Source: Metabacillus niabensis
GTDB taxonomy: Bacteria; Bacillota; Bacilli; Bacillales; Bacillaceae
Length of the DNA stretch: 64,000 nucleotides
Direction: 5' to 3'
NCBI RefSeq assembly: GCF_902829255.1
Contig: NZ_CADEPK010000001.1
Coordinates: 1-64,000 of the forward strand
Shown here piece by piece: positions 29,668-39,247 of this stretch (position 1 is its first letter; each line of letters starts with the position of its first letter). The notes under the pieces were generated by a model. It was not told where the DNA came from and made no database searches. It was given only the letters and a program-made list of their open reading frames with translations. Both the position numbers and the translations under genes were made by a program.

Positions 29668-30406
29668 CATTTTCCTCTTCAAATTTTACCTTTTGTGCCT
29701 TTCGATAAGAAATTCGGGAAACCCATATACTTATTTCATACAAAATAAACAAAGGAATTGATACCATTAAATGAGAGGTCAGCTCTGGAGGTGTTATCAA
29801 TGCCGCTATAACTAGTAAGACAAAATACGCGTATCTTCTAATCTTTGATAGAAACATAGGGGTAACAATTCCTAGTCTTGTAAGAAACATAACAACAACT
29901 GGTAATTGGAATAGTACACCAAATGGAATGACTAGCTGTAATAAGAAAGTAAAGTATTCATTAATCCCGATGACTTGGTTTATTCCTAAATCATTTGAGA
30001 TTCTTTCCATAAATTCAACGACAAACGGAAATAAAATAAAATAAGAAAAGGCCACTCCTAATAAAAATAACCCTACTGAAATTGGAATATAGCTTAAGGT
30101 GACCCGTCTCTCCTTTTCATAGAGACCAGGACTTACAAAAGACCATAATTGATATAGTATGATCGGTGACGTAAGAACAAAAGCAATGATAAACGCAAAT
30201 TTCATATAGACCATTAACGGGTCTGTTAAGTTAAAGGAGTTTAATGTTAAATTTCTTGCTTCATCAGTATGCTGCAAATAGATAATAATCGGTCTTGAAA
30301 GCAAAAAGCCAGCTATTACCGCTATGAAAAAGAAAACGACAACAATAATCAGTCGTTTTCTTAGCTCCGCAATATGTTCAAAGACCGACATTTCATTTTG
30401 TTTCAT
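29657..30406 (-). CDS. tatC: Twin-arginine translocase subunit TatC
   Basis: A 249-residue six-helix protein, the receptor for twin-arginine signal peptides in the Tat export pathway. Seen: the N-terminal EHIAELRKRLI, FVLTSPIILYQLWSFVSPGLYEKERR and the late block IPFGVLFQLPVVVMFLTRLG, all characteristic of TatC. It begins 18 nt after tatA and forms with it a minimal TatA-TatC system, like TatAy-TatCy of B. subtilis. Confidence 0.96.
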   Translation of the reverse strand: MKQNEMSVFEHIAELRKRLIIVVVFFFIAVIAGFLLSRPIIIYLQHTDEARNLTLNSFNLTDPLMVYMKFAFIIAFVLTSPIILYQLWSFVSPGLYEKERRVTLSYIPISVGLFLLGVAFSYFILFPFVVEFMERISNDLGINQVIGINEYFTFLLQLVIPFGVLFQLPVVVMFLTRLGIVTPMFLSKIRRYAYFVLLVIAALITPPELTSHLMVSIPLFILYEISIWVSRISYRKAQKVKFEEENAKK

Positions 30407-30424
30407 ATCGGTTTCATTCCTATC

Positions 30425-30613
30425 TTACTTGACTTCTTCCTTGTTTTTTCCCTTTTGATCCTCATCGTCATCTGCTAACCCTTTTGTTGCATTCTTAAAT
30501 TCTCTTAACGTATTTCCCGCTGCTTTACCTAGCTCTGGTAATTTTTTCGGTCCGAAAATTAATAACGCGACGATGACAATTAACACTAGACTCCCAAATC
30601 CTATGTTTGGCAT
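30425..30613 (-). CDS. tatA: Twin-arginine translocase pore subunit TatA
   Basis: A 62-residue TatA/E protein: one N-terminal helix ([19 protein letters not shown]), the [23 protein letters not shown] amphipathic segment and an acidic/Lys-rich tail. It oligomerises to open the Tat pore. No TatB gene is present, as is normal for Bacillus minimal systems. Gene order rex-tatA-tatC is that of B. subtilis. Confidence 0.96.
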   Translation of the reverse strand: MPNIGFGSLVLIVIVALLIFGPKKLPELGKAAGNTLREFKNATKGLADDDEDQKGKNKEEVK

Positions 30614-30649
30614 AATGCCACACCTCCTTATGTTTATAGAAAGCTTTCT

Positions 30650-31297
30650 TTAAGATTTTTCATCAATCGGATAATGCTTTAAAAAGTAAACAAGTGATTG
30701 TAGCTCAACGGCAAGATCGATATGGTGAATTCGTATTTGATCAGGAACATTTAATCTTGCTGGTGTAAAATTAAGTATTCCTTTAATCCCTTTTACAATG
30801 AGACGATCGGTTATCGCCTGTGCTGCTGGAGCTGGGACAGTTAAAATAGCGACCGTTACATCATCAGGTAAAATCTCTTCAAGATCGTCTAAATTATATA
30901 CCGGTACTCCACCAATCTCCTTCCCGATTTTCTCCTTATCAATATCAAATGCTAAAGAGATGACCGTATTATTATTTTTCGTAAAATTATAATGCAAAAA
31001 CGCAGTTCCTAAATTCCCAACACCAATTAAGCAAACATTTGTTGTTTCATCCTGGTCTAATGTTTTTCGAAAGAATGACAACAAATAGTTCACATTGTAT
31101 CCATAGCCTTTTTTACCTAGTGCTCCGAAATAGGAAAAGTCTCTACGAATTGTTGCAGAATCTACCTTTACTGCATCACTTAATTCTGCTGATGATACTC
31201 GCTGTTTACCAGACGAGTGTAGATTTTTCAGAAACCTATAATATAAAGGAAGCCGCTTCGCTGTCGCTTGTGGTATTTTTGATTGTTCTATATTCAC
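30650..31297 (-). CDS. rex: Redox-sensing transcriptional repressor Rex
   Basis: A 215-residue repressor that senses the NADH/NAD+ ratio. The N-terminal winged helix has [27 protein letters not shown], and the Rossmann domain begins [19 protein letters not shown]. The GTG start has GAGGGA 7 nt upstream. It precedes tatA and tatC by 36 nt. Rex in Bacillus represses fermentation and respiratory genes. Confidence 0.96.
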   Translation of the reverse strand: MNIEQSKIPQATAKRLPLYYRFLKNLHSSGKQRVSSAELSDAVKVDSATIRRDFSYFGALGKKGYGYNVNYLLSFFRKTLDQDETTNVCLIGVGNLGTAFLHYNFTKNNNTVISLAFDIDKEKIGKEIGGVPVYNLDDLEEILPDDVTVAILTVPAPAAQAITDRLIVKGIKGILNFTPARLNVPDQIRIHHIDLAVELQSLVYFLKHYPIDEKS

Positions 31298-31466
31298 TCT
31301 TATCCCTCACATTCATTCAAAAGCGTGACTTCGATTTTATTACCCATATCTTTTTTCTTCATCCTAACTCCAATGAGGGCAGGAGTTTATTCATTTCTTC
31401 TTTTATCATTTATGTAATAATAATCGTGAAGTCTTTACTTGCTGCTATTGATTGGAATCCCTTCTA

Positions 31467-31949
31467 CTAGTTTCTGTAGAAGTTCCCGCTTTTTCCACCA
31501 GTTTTTTCTACTAAAAAAGTTGGTCCGATAATCATGCCTTTATCAACAGCTTTACACATATCATAAACGGTTAAGGCTGTTATGCTTGCAGCAGTTAACG
31601 CTTCCATTTCAACCCCTGTACTCCCTTTTGTTTTGACAGTTGTTGTAATAAGAAGGATATATTCATTATCCTTGATATCCCACTGAAATTCAATATCAAC
31701 ACCTTTTATCGGAATGGGATGACACATCGGGATAACCTGTGACGTTTGCTTTGCTGCCATAATTCCAGCTACTTGCGCAACGGAAAGTACATCACCTTTC
31801 CCCATTTCATAATTGTTTATCTTGTCATAAACATCCTTTGTAACCTGAATGCTCGTCTTCGCCTTCGCTGTTCTTGCTGTGTCATTTTTTTCGGTTATAT
31901 CAACCATTTTCGCTCTACCTTGTTGGTTAAAATGCGTAAATTCTGACAT
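31467..31949 (-). CDS. moaC: Cyclic pyranopterin monophosphate synthase MoaC
   Basis: A 160-residue enzyme of molybdenum cofactor synthesis, converting the MoaA product to cyclic pyranopterin monophosphate. The signatures are [28 protein letters not shown] (with the conserved Cys-His) and [27 protein letters not shown]. Length is typical. It is separate from other moa genes here, as in B. subtilis, and lies upstream of rex. Confidence 0.96.
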   Translation of the reverse strand: MSEFTHFNQQGRAKMVDITEKNDTARTAKAKTSIQVTKDVYDKINNYEMGKGDVLSVAQVAGIMAAKQTSQVIPMCHPIPIKGVDIEFQWDIKDNEYILLITTTVKTKGSTGVEMEALTAASITALTVYDMCKAVDKGMIIGPTFLVEKTGGKSGNFYRN

Positions 31950-32186
31950 ATCTATTTCCCCTTATACGTAGACTATACACTATTTTTTATCATCTGTCTG
32001 TTTAGTATTTGTGAAAAATTTACTGAGATCATCACTCAAGTACAAGTCTTCTTCTTTCTTTTTTCATTTCTAATGATAGTAAATTTTTTTATTTAAAAGA
32101 GTGGTGGGAAAAATCCCCTTTAGTCTCAATGTTGCCCAATACATGTGATTTAAGCTACACTTAAATTATTAGTAGAGGTGAATGTT

Positions 32187-34121
32187 ATGATTTTATTACA
32201 AATAAATCAGCTTAGTAAATCTTTTGGTGCTGACCCTATTTTAACCAATATTAAGCTAGAAGTACAAACTAAGGATAAAATAGCGATCGTTGGCCGTAAT
32301 GGTGCGGGAAAATCAACGCTATTAAAAATTATCGCTGGCAATATGTCCTATGACAGTGGAGAAATTATTAAACCTAAGGGTGTTTCAATTGGTTATTTAG
32401 CTCAAGATACCGGTCTTGAATCACAATTATCTATTTGGGATGAGATGCTTACAGTCTATAAAGAGCTTCAAATAATGGAACATGAGATGAGACAGCTTGA
32501 ACAAAAAATGTCGGTTATCGACCCTAGCAACAATTCTCGTGAATTTGAACAACTATTAAAAGAATATGATAGCCTTCAAATTACCTTTAAAGATAAAGGT
32601 GGCTATCAATATGAAGCAGACATTCGTTCCGTCCTGCATGGTTTAGGGTTTAGTCATTTGGATTCCGCTACAAAAATTTCCTCATTAAGTGGGGGACAAA
32701 AGACTCGTCTAGCTTTAGGTAAGCTGCTGTTAACGAATCCTGACTTATTAATTTTGGATGAACCAACAAACCATTTAGATATTGAAACATTAACATGGCT
32801 TGAACACTATTTACAAAACTACTCTGGTGCCATTTTAATTGTTTCACATGACCGTTATTTTTTGGATAAAATTGTAACACAAGTATATGAGATTAGTCGC
32901 CAAACGAGTACAAAATATCTCGGAAACTATAGTAGCTATTTAAAATATAAGCAAGAGAATTATGAAAAAGAATTAAAGGCATATGAAAGACAGCAAGAGG
33001 AAGTTGCTAAGCTGCAGGACTTTATTCAACGGAATTTAGCCCGAGCATCAACTACTAAGCTTGCTCAAAGTAGAAGGAAAAAATTGAATAAAATGAGTTT
33101 AATGGACAAGCCGCTCGGTGACGAAAAATCGGCCAACTTTCAATTTGATATTGAAAGACAAAGCGGAAATGATGTTCTAAAGGCTACTGACATTTCTGTC
33201 GCATATAGCCCAGGCAATCCAATCTTATCAAATATTTCCTTCTCTATTTCTCGTGGAGATAGCATTGCCTTAGTAGGACCAAATGGAATCGGTAAATCTA
33301 CTCTGCTTAAATCGATCGTCCAAAAGCTTGATTCATTTACAGGTAGCTTTGCACTTGGCTCACATGTACAAATAGGCTACTATGATCAGCAACAAGCAGA
33401 TTTAAATTCAAATAAGCGAGTTCTTGACGAGCTATGGGATGAATATCCTACGAAAACAGAAAAAGAGATCCGAACCGTTCTTGGTAATTTCTTATTCTCT
33501 GGTGACGATGTACTTAAGCCTGTTCACTCCTTAAGCGGCGGAGAAAAGGCTCGGCTTGCTTTATCAAAATTAATGCTGCAAAATGCAAATTTCCTCATCC
33601 TAGATGAACCAACGAACCATTTGGACTTAGATAGTAAAGAAATTCTAGAAAATGCGTTAATCGATTATCCAGGTACGATATTATTTGTTTCACACGACCG
33701 TTATTTTATAAATAGAATTGCGATGAAAGTATTTGAGCTATCTAGAGACAAAGTAACCGAGTACTTAGGTGATTATGATTACTACCTAATGAAAAAAGAG
33801 GAACAGCTAGAAATTGAACAATTAAATAAGCAAGAGAAGGAATCAGAGAAGAAGGATGTTGAAGCAACACAATCAACAGGTAAGCTTTCCTATCAACAGG
33901 AGAAAGAGTTAAAAAAACTTGAAAGACAAAAACAAAGAAGAATTGAAGAAATAGAAGAACAAATCAGCCAGTTAGAAGACCAAATAGAAAAAAATGAGAA
34001 GCTTCTATGTGATCCTGAAATCTATCAAAACCATGAGGAAGTTCAAAAATTAAACAATGAAAATGAACAATTACAATCAAAGCTTGAAGCTCTCATGAAT
34101 GAATGGGAAGAATTACATTAA
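32187..34121 (+). CDS. ydiF: ABC-F family ATPase (YdiF type)
   Basis: A 644-residue tandem-ATPase protein of the ABC-F family, which act on the ribosome rather than in membranes. Walker A motifs are GRNGAGKST and GPNGIGKST, the signatures LSGGQKTRLALGK and LSGGEKARLALSK, each with LDEPTNHLD. The interdomain linker is charged, and a C-terminal coiled-coil (EELKKLERQKQRRIEEIE) follows. No membrane segments. The start is the ATG at 32187, with AGAGGTG 6 nt upstream; a GTG at 32178 overlaps that site. Its specific role is unknown. It is convergent with tsaD. Confidence 0.92.
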   Translation: MILLQINQLSKSFGADPILTNIKLEVQTKDKIAIVGRNGAGKSTLLKIIAGNMSYDSGEIIKPKGVSIGYLAQDTGLESQLSIWDEMLTVYKELQIMEHEMRQLEQKMSVIDPSNNSREFEQLLKEYDSLQITFKDKGGYQYEADIRSVLHGLGFSHLDSATKISSLSGGQKTRLALGKLLLTNPDLLILDEPTNHLDIETLTWLEHYLQNYSGAILIVSHDRYFLDKIVTQVYEISRQTSTKYLGNYSSYLKYKQENYEKELKAYERQQEEVAKLQDFIQRNLARASTTKLAQSRRKKLNKMSLMDKPLGDEKSANFQFDIERQSGNDVLKATDISVAYSPGNPILSNISFSISRGDSIALVGPNGIGKSTLLKSIVQKLDSFTGSFALGSHVQIGYYDQQQADLNSNKRVLDELWDEYPTKTEKEIRTVLGNFLFSGDDVLKPVHSLSGGEKARLALSKLMLQNANFLILDEPTNHLDLDSKEILENALIDYPGTILFVSHDRYFINRIAMKVFELSRDKVTEYLGDYDYYLMKKEEQLEIEQLNKQEKESEKKDVEATQSTGKLSYQQEKELKKLERQKQRRIEEIEEQISQLEDQIEKNEKLLCDPEIYQNHEEVQKLNNENEQLQSKLEALMNEWEELH

Positions 34122-34141
34122 AAACGAAATTGAATCAATTT

Positions 34142-34189
34142 GGTTATCTCTCTGTGGGGACAGTCCCCGCTTAGGGATAACCTTTTTTA
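34142..34189 (+). terminator. ydiF terminator with a GGGGAC-GTCCCC tip
   Basis: GGTTATC pairs with GATAACC, and the inner GGGGACAGTCCCC (34156-34168) forms the tip, followed by a T tract. It is a dispersed-repeat copy serving as a terminator, 20 nt after the stop. Confidence 0.75.
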
Positions 34190-34239
34190 TTTCCAGCATT
34201 TAAAATTTTTACAAGTATATTTATCAGATCACTATTCCT

Positions 34240-34411
34240 TTATCCACAATCATTTCCCCTTTAATTTCAACATATCAACAGACTTATGCACATTATCCAC
34301 ATTTTTTGTTGATTTTATCCAAGTTATACACAAGGCATTTTATGCATATTTGACAGGATTTTTAATGACTTTACACAATTCTACAAAAATCGTGCATAAC
34401 CCTGTGGATAA
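34240..34411. other. Cluster of DnaA boxes outside oriC
   Basis: Within 172 nt between ydiF and tsaD: TTATCCACA at 34240-34248 and 34293-34301, TTATGCACA at 34284-34292 and TTATACACA at 34324-34332 on the plus strand, plus TTATCCACA on the minus strand at 34403-34411. All fit TTATNCACA. A sixth, TTATGCACG, lies at 34391-34399 on the minus strand. The middle boxes abut. No gene or AT-rich unwinding module with dnaA/dnaN is present, so this is not the origin itself. As I recall, B. subtilis has a DnaA-box cluster by gcp (tsaD), the same place. Confidence 0.85.
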
Positions 34412-34487
34412 CTTGTATTTTCTATATCTAAAGCCACTTATTCGCTTCATTCAGTACTTTTATCCTGCTGAAAAGGAAATGTAAAGA

Positions 34488-34514
34488 TAAAAAAAGCCTC
34501 CGAAAATCGGAAGC
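34488..34514 (-). terminator. tsaD terminator
   Basis: On the minus strand GCTTCCGA and TCGGAGGC (one G-T pair) form a stem followed by a run of T, a few bases after the tsaD stop. Confidence 0.8.
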
Positions 34515-34517
34515 TCG

Positions 34518-35540
34518 TTAATATGGGAGTAACTCTAAACCAGGATTTGCGTTTAATGCTAAATTACTTCTTACACCTTTTTCATAGAGGATACTTCCCG
34601 CCGCTGCAATCATAGCTGCATTATCAGTACATAGAGATAAAGGAGGAATCACTAATTCAAAACCATCCCTTTTTCCAAACTCATTTTCTAGTGCTGTTCG
34701 TAATCCTTTATTCGCAGCAACACCACCTGCTACTAACAGCTGTTTAACTTGATACTTATCCACAGCCTGAGCTGTTTTTGTGACCAAAACGTCTATGACA
34801 CTTGCTTGAAAGCTTGCAGCAATATCCTTAGCCTCTAATTCAATACCCTTTTGTTTTGCATTATGGAGCGTATTGATAACAGCAGATTTAAGGCCACTAA
34901 AGCTAAAATCAAATGATCCTTCACTAAGCCACGCTCTTGGCAAATCTATAGATGCTTGTCCTTCATGTGCAAGGCGATCAATATGAGGACCACCTGGATA
35001 GGGAAGACCTAATGTTCTTGCTACCTTATCATATGCCTCACCAGCCGCATCATCTAATGTTTCACCAATAACTTCAAAGCTTGCATGCTCCTTCATATAC
35101 ACTAATTCCGTATGTCCACCCGAAACAACAAGCGCAAGTAATGGAAAGTGCATCTCAGTTATGAGGCGATTTGCGTAAATATGACCTGCAATATGATGAA
35201 CACCTATTAGTGGTAGCCCTTGTGAAAAGGCTAATGCTTTAGCTGCGTTGATTCCCGTTAATAATGCTCCAACAAGTCCAGGTCCTTCTGTCACTGCAAT
35301 CGCCGATAAATCTTTAAAATCTAAGTTAGCCTGTTTCATTGCCTCATCAAAAACAACCGTTAGCTGTTCAACATGATGTCTTGATGCAATTTCAGGTACA
35401 ACACCGCCGAATCTTTTATGGCTTTCTATTTGCGACGCTACAACATTAGATACGATTTCACGGCCATTTTTTATAATCGCTGCAGCCGTTTCATCACAGC
35501 TAGTTTCAATTCCTAATATATATTGGTCTGCTTGACTCAT
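34518..35540 (-). CDS. tsaD: tRNA N6-threonylcarbamoyladenosine synthase subunit TsaD
   Basis: A 340-residue protein of the Kae1/Gcp/TsaD family that transfers the threonylcarbamoyl group to A37 of ANN-decoding tRNAs. Seen: [15 protein letters not shown] at the N-terminus, the metal ligands in [11 protein letters not shown] (HxxxH), and VSGGHTEL. The start is the ATG at 35540 overlapping the rimI stop (ATGA); the GTG five codons upstream is less likely. With tsaB and tsaE close by it forms the t6A machinery. Confidence 0.96.
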   Translation of the reverse strand: MSQADQYILGIETSCDETAAAIIKNGREIVSNVVASQIESHKRFGGVVPEIASRHHVEQLTVVFDEAMKQANLDFKDLSAIAVTEGPGLVGALLTGINAAKALAFSQGLPLIGVHHIAGHIYANRLITEMHFPLLALVVSGGHTELVYMKEHASFEVIGETLDDAAGEAYDKVARTLGLPYPGGPHIDRLAHEGQASIDLPRAWLSEGSFDFSFSGLKSAVINTLHNAKQKGIELEAKDIAASFQASVIDVLVTKTAQAVDKYQVKQLLVAGGVAANKGLRTALENEFGKRDGFELVIPPLSLCTDNAAMIAAAGSILYEKGVRSNLALNANPGLELLPY

Positions 35541-36001
35541 CCTAAATTCACCCACATTACTTTAGCATCTTCATAATTATCTGTATAATAATTTTTTCTT
35601 ATTCCACCTGTTTCAAAACCAAGCTTTCTATATAGTGATTGTGCGATATGATTTGAGACTCTTACTTCTAGAGAAAGTCGCTTCGCACTCATTTCCTTGC
35701 ATAGCTGCATAGAAAAACGTAATAGTGCTTCTCCTATTTTCCTTCCTCTAAAATCAGGATGTACCGCAATATTTGTAATCTGTGCATCATCCATAATCAC
35801 CCACAATCCACAATACCCAATGACGCTTCCTTCGTACTCTACAACTAAATATTTTGCAAAAAGATTTTGTTCAAGTTCGTAATATAATGATTCCTTTGAC
35901 CAAGGTGCGGTAAAAGACATTTTTTCGATTTCATAAACTTCCTCAATGTCTTCCTTTTTCATCGCCCTAATCGTAAATCTCTCATCCAAATTGTTCACCA
36001 T
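35537..36001 (-). CDS. rimI: Ribosomal-protein-alanine N-acetyltransferase RimI
   Basis: A 154-residue GNAT protein of the RimI type, which acetylates the N-terminus of ribosomal protein S18 in E. coli; the target in Bacillus is not established. The core is [22 protein letters not shown] and [29 protein letters not shown], the latter typical of RimI. It sits between tsaB and tsaD, as usual in Firmicutes, and overlaps tsaD by 4 nt. Confidence 0.92.
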   Translation of the reverse strand: MVNNLDERFTIRAMKKEDIEEVYEIEKMSFTAPWSKESLYYELEQNLFAKYLVVEYEGSVIGYCGLWVIMDDAQITNIAVHPDFRGRKIGEALLRFSMQLCKEMSAKRLSLEVRVSNHIAQSLYRKLGFETGGIRKNYYTDNYEDAKVMWVNLG

Positions 36002-36002
36002 C

Positions 36003-36692
36003 TTATTTTTGTTGTTCTAGCCATTTTGCTTCAGCTTCAGCTAATCGAATATAATTGGGAACAAGTGAATGAACGTCTGTTGCTATTTTTTTCATACCAA
36101 TCATACCTAATTCACTAGGTCTTGGATTATGTAGCGTCATTGAACCTATCACAGCTTTTTCTGCTAATATCTCTTTAATAAGCTCGTTATGAATAGAGAC
36201 ATCATTTCCTAAAAAAAGTACTTGTTCACCTGTTTCTTTAAGCTTCTCTAGCCATTCTGTTAATAATAGATTGCAATCTTCCTCTATTGTTACTAGGTTA
36301 TCATCAGAATAACGATATAATCCAGTATAGACCTGCCCTCTTCTCGCATCAAATAGAGGAGAAATGACTCCGTTAAAAAATTTCCCATTAGCTGCTAGGG
36401 CCTCTAAACTAGATACACCTACTATTGGAATGTTTAGTGACCACGCCATCGTCTTTGCAATCGACACGCCTATCCGGACTCCGGTGTATGATCCAGGTCC
36501 TGTAGCAACTACGATTTTATCAAGATCCTTCGGAGTGAGATCACATTCCTTTAATAATTGTTCAATCGCAGGCATTGCTCGAACAGAATGATTCTTTTTT
36601 AAATTGGTTATATATTCACCTATGACTTTATTTGCTTCTAAAATAGCTATTCCCAACACATTATTCGTTGTATCAATGGCTAAAGCTCTCAT
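36003..36692 (-). CDS. tsaB: t6A synthesis protein TsaB
   Basis: A 229-residue paralogue of TsaD (YeaZ) which scaffolds the TsaB-TsaD-TsaE complex. The N-terminus LAIDTTNNVLGIAIL and the block VATGPGSYTGVRIGVSIAKTMAWSLNIPIVGVSSLEAL are diagnostic. The C-terminus PNYIRLAEAEAKWLEQQK is typical. It overlaps the end of tsaE by 20 nt. Confidence 0.96.
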   Translation of the reverse strand: MRALAIDTTNNVLGIAILEANKVIGEYITNLKKNHSVRAMPAIEQLLKECDLTPKDLDKIVVATGPGSYTGVRIGVSIAKTMAWSLNIPIVGVSSLEALAANGKFFNGVISPLFDARRGQVYTGLYRYSDDNLVTIEEDCNLLLTEWLEKLKETGEQVLFLGNDVSIHNELIKEILAEKAVIGSMTLHNPRPSELGMIGMKKIATDVHSLVPNYIRLAEAEAKWLEQQK

Positions 36693-37155
36693 TTTTTAAC
36701 TCCTTACATATCTCATCATAAAACTTTCCATGCGGAGTCATCATTAACTCCCGATTTGTTTCATCAATATATTTAATCGAAATATCGATTCTTTCTAAAG
36801 GTAATTGGCTTTCAATCAAATGTGCCCATTCTACAACCGTTACACCGTCACCTTGAAAATATTCGTCAAAACCTAAATCCTCTGCCTCATCTTCTAAACG
36901 GTAAACATCCATATGATATAAAGGTAATCTCCCACCTTTATACTCTTTAATAATCGTAAAGGTTGGACTATTTACATTTCGCTTGATCCCTAAACCTAGT
37001 GCTAATCCCTTTGTAAATGTTGTTTTCCCCGCTCCTAAATCACCCTCAAGTGTTAGTACCGAACCACTTGTTAGCTTTTCAGCTATACTTTTAGCTAAAT
37101 TCCTTGTCTCTTCAGCATTGTTTGTACGAAATATGTATGATTCCAATTTTCTCAC
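36673..37155 (-). CDS. tsaE: t6A synthesis ATPase TsaE
   Basis: A 160-residue ATPase that assists TsaBD in t6A formation. Walker A is EGDLGAGKTTFTKG; SPTFTIIKEYKG and LPLYHMDVYRL are conserved family blocks, and VVEWAHLIESQLP follows. The annotated start is GTG; a TTG three codons in (37146) is an alternative because AGGTGAG overlaps the GTG. It follows thiL by 5 nt in one operon. Confidence 0.94.
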   Translation of the reverse strand: MRKLESYIFRTNNAEETRNLAKSIAEKLTSGSVLTLEGDLGAGKTTFTKGLALGLGIKRNVNSPTFTIIKEYKGGRLPLYHMDVYRLEDEAEDLGFDEYFQGDGVTVVEWAHLIESQLPLERIDISIKYIDETNRELMMTPHGKFYDEICKELKNESFSH

Positions 37156-37160
37156 CTGAC

Positions 37161-38144
37161 TTATTTTTTAAAATGATTAAAACCTGATTTATGAAGAGGT
37201 TCTCCATCTTTATCATTTTTCATAAGAAAAACTCCAGTATATTTCTTGCTGACATAGCCAATTTTAGTTATCTTAATCGATTGCTCATTACAAAGTCTTT
37301 TTAACTGTTCCCAGGATTCAGGTGATGTTGTCCCAACTAACTCAAAATCCTCTCCACCATAAAACATCCATTTCGTTATATCACAAGTCTGTTTTATTTG
37401 AGATAGCTCCTGACTAATTGGTAAATCCTCCTCATTAATCATAATTCCTACCCGACTTGATTCAGCAATTTCATGAAGCTCACTAGCTAATCCATCACTT
37501 ATATCATTTAAAGAGGCCCTTTTTACACTAGAAATAATTCGACCAGCTTTCACTTGTGGAGTAGGTCGTTTATGCCGCTCGATGAGATATTCTTTTATTG
37601 AAGCATCATCTATCACATATTTCCCCAATAAAATATCTAAGCCAGCTGAAGAATCACCAACTGTTCCAGTAACAAAAACAATATCCCCATCCTCAGCTTC
37701 ACTTCTTAACGTACGTACATTCTGCTCCACTTCTCCAATCACTGTTACCGTTACAACTAAATCCTTTGAGGTTGATACTGTATCACCACCGATAAGACTC
37801 ATGTTATAATGTGAAGCAATTTCGTTCATTCCTTGAAAAATATCGATTAATTCCGATTCCTTCCAAGTATTTGGAATTGAAATTGCTACTAAATAGTAAA
37901 GGGGAACACCCCCCATTGCAGCTATGTCACTAATATTTACGGCTAACGCTTTGTACCCTATTTCATACGGAGTAGATAGATGTTTTAAAAAATGAACTCC
38001 TTCAACCATTGTATCTACACAGACAACTTGATCCTTTTCTGAATCAGGTCTATAAATAGCAGCATCATCACCAATACCCATTTTAATATTAGGATGGTTT
38101 CTTTTCTTTGGTGTTATTTTATTAATAAAATCAAATTCATCCAT
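37161..38144 (-). CDS. thiL: Thiamine-monophosphate kinase ThiL
   Basis: A 327-residue kinase making thiamine pyrophosphate from thiamine monophosphate, the last step of TPP synthesis. Signatures: MGIGDDAAIYRP near residue 22, the AVNISDIAAMGG block around 75, and SLIGGDTVST around 115; the C-terminal DEISDGLASEL-type segment reads LNDISDGLASELHEIA. First gene of the thiL-tsaE-tsaB-rimI-tsaD operon, directly downstream of the rRNA/tRNA cluster, as in B. subtilis. Confidence 0.96.
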   Translation of the reverse strand: MDEFDFINKITPKKRNHPNIKMGIGDDAAIYRPDSEKDQVVCVDTMVEGVHFLKHLSTPYEIGYKALAVNISDIAAMGGVPLYYLVAISIPNTWKESELIDIFQGMNEIASHYNMSLIGGDTVSTSKDLVVTVTVIGEVEQNVRTLRSEAEDGDIVFVTGTVGDSSAGLDILLGKYVIDDASIKEYLIERHKRPTPQVKAGRIISSVKRASLNDISDGLASELHEIAESSRVGIMINEEDLPISQELSQIKQTCDITKWMFYGGEDFELVGTTSPESWEQLKRLCNEQSIKITKIGYVSKKYTGVFLMKNDKDGEPLHKSGFNHFKK

Positions 38145-38182
38145 TTCATTCTCCCATGTTCAAGAAGATTTCTTAAAGTATG

Positions 38183-38209
38183 AAAAAACCTTAGGATTTA
38201 CTCCTAAGG
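38183..38209 (-). terminator. Second terminator between the tRNA cluster and thiL
   Basis: CCTTAGGA and TCCTAAGG are a perfect 8-bp stem; six Ts follow on the minus strand. It would stop read-through from the stable RNA operon before thiL. Confidence 0.75.
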
Positions 38210-38343
38210 ATTACTTTTGTCTCTTATTAGTTTATCTCATAATAGAAGTTTATCCAAGTTTTATCCATTCAATCATGTTCGCCTCAGATTCAATCGTTTA
38301 TATCCAGGTTCTAAGAAAGATAACACTGGATAAAAATAGACAT

Positions 38344-38370
38344 AAAAAAAACGAAACATAATGTGTTTCG
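38344..38370 (-). terminator. Terminator of the rRNA-tRNA operon
   Basis: CGAAACA and TGTTTCG form a stem with a 5-nt loop, then a T tract on the minus strand. It lies 14 nt after the tRNA-Asp. Confidence 0.85.
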
Positions 38371-38384
38371 TAAATCATCTATAA

Positions 38385-38461
38385 TGGCGGTCCGGACGGG
38401 ACTCGAACCCGCGACCTCCTGCGTGACAGGCAGGCATTCTAACCAACTGAACTACCGGACC
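38385..38461 (-). tRNA. tRNA-Asp (GTC)
   Basis: A 77-nt tRNA on the minus strand. The acceptor arm GGTCCGG pairs with CCGGACC, with discriminator G and an encoded CCA. The anticodon loop CTGTCAC gives GTC for aspartate, and the T loop is GGTTCGAGTCC. It follows tRNA-fMet by 17 nt in the rRNA operon remnant. Confidence 0.97.
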
Positions 38462-38478
38462 ATTTCATTAACTTAAAT

Positions 38479-38555
<77 letters not shown>

Positions 38556-38575
38556 ACGATAATATAAAGTTTTTA

Positions 38576-38691
<116 letters not shown>

Positions 38692-38952
38692 AATTAGTGT
38701 ACGGCTTCCGATGAACTTCACATTTCTGCGTCATCTCATACGTCAGCATCCTCACGTACCGATGTACGCTCCGGTGCCTCCTCAATCGATTCCTTGAACT
38801 GTTCGTTCCTCGAAACCCTTTTACTTCATATAAAGTTATAAGGAATAATATATTCCTTCAAAACTAGATAACGATATTATATTCATTCACTTAGTTTAAC
38901 GCTCTTTATATCTAGCTCCAGAAGCCATCGGCTTCTTCTGCTTTTTTAAATT
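38692..38952 (-). other. 23S-5S spacer of the truncated rRNA operon
   Basis: A gene-free 261-nt spacer containing the rRNA-spacer-like CTTCAAAACTAGATAA motif near 38850 (plus strand) and a TCTAGCTCCAGAAGCC stretch common around Bacillus stable RNA genes. No tRNA is present here. Confidence 0.7.
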
Positions 38953-39077
38953 AGGTTAAGTCCTCGAACGATTAGTATCTGTCAGCTCCACGTGTCACCA
39001 CGCTTCCACCTCAGACCTATCAACCTGATCATCTTTCAGGGTTCTTACTCACTAATGTGATGGGAAATCTCATCTTG
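38953..39077 (-). rRNA. rrl: 23S rRNA, 3'-terminal fragment only
   Basis: About 125 nt at the 3' end of 23S rRNA on the minus strand: TGAGATTTCCCATCACATTA, GGTTGATAGGTCTGAGGTGG and GACTTAACC at the end. In intact 23S, the bases before CAAGATGAGATTTCCC are a G/C-rich CCCCCCT tract. Here the homology stops at about 39077, and the sequence beyond is unrelated AT-rich DNA leading to lytH. No other 23S or any 16S sequence remains in the window. Confidence 0.9.
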
Positions 39078-39247
39078 CATAAAAGAATTGGTTGATTTCC
39101 GCTTTTCCTTCCGCGAATATCACCATTGTCTTTTTATAAGATATTACCGCTTTTTTGTTTTACTAAAATATTCTGCCCCACCGCTTAGCTTTCGTTACAG
39201 GGTGAAGGTAGCTACTAAATGATAATGACTGAAAGGAGCTCATTACT

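Noticed and set aside
31039-31470. 143-codon frame opposite rex
   Set aside because: It is antisense to the intact rex coding region and shows no family features.
34240-34411. Replication origin
   Set aside because: DnaA boxes are dense, but there is no dnaA or dnaN neighbour and no clear AT-rich unwinding element, so a titration or regulatory cluster is more likely.
34140-34484. 114-codon frame on the plus strand
   Set aside because: It runs through the ydiF terminator and the DnaA-box cluster, with no ribosome binding site and low-complexity product.
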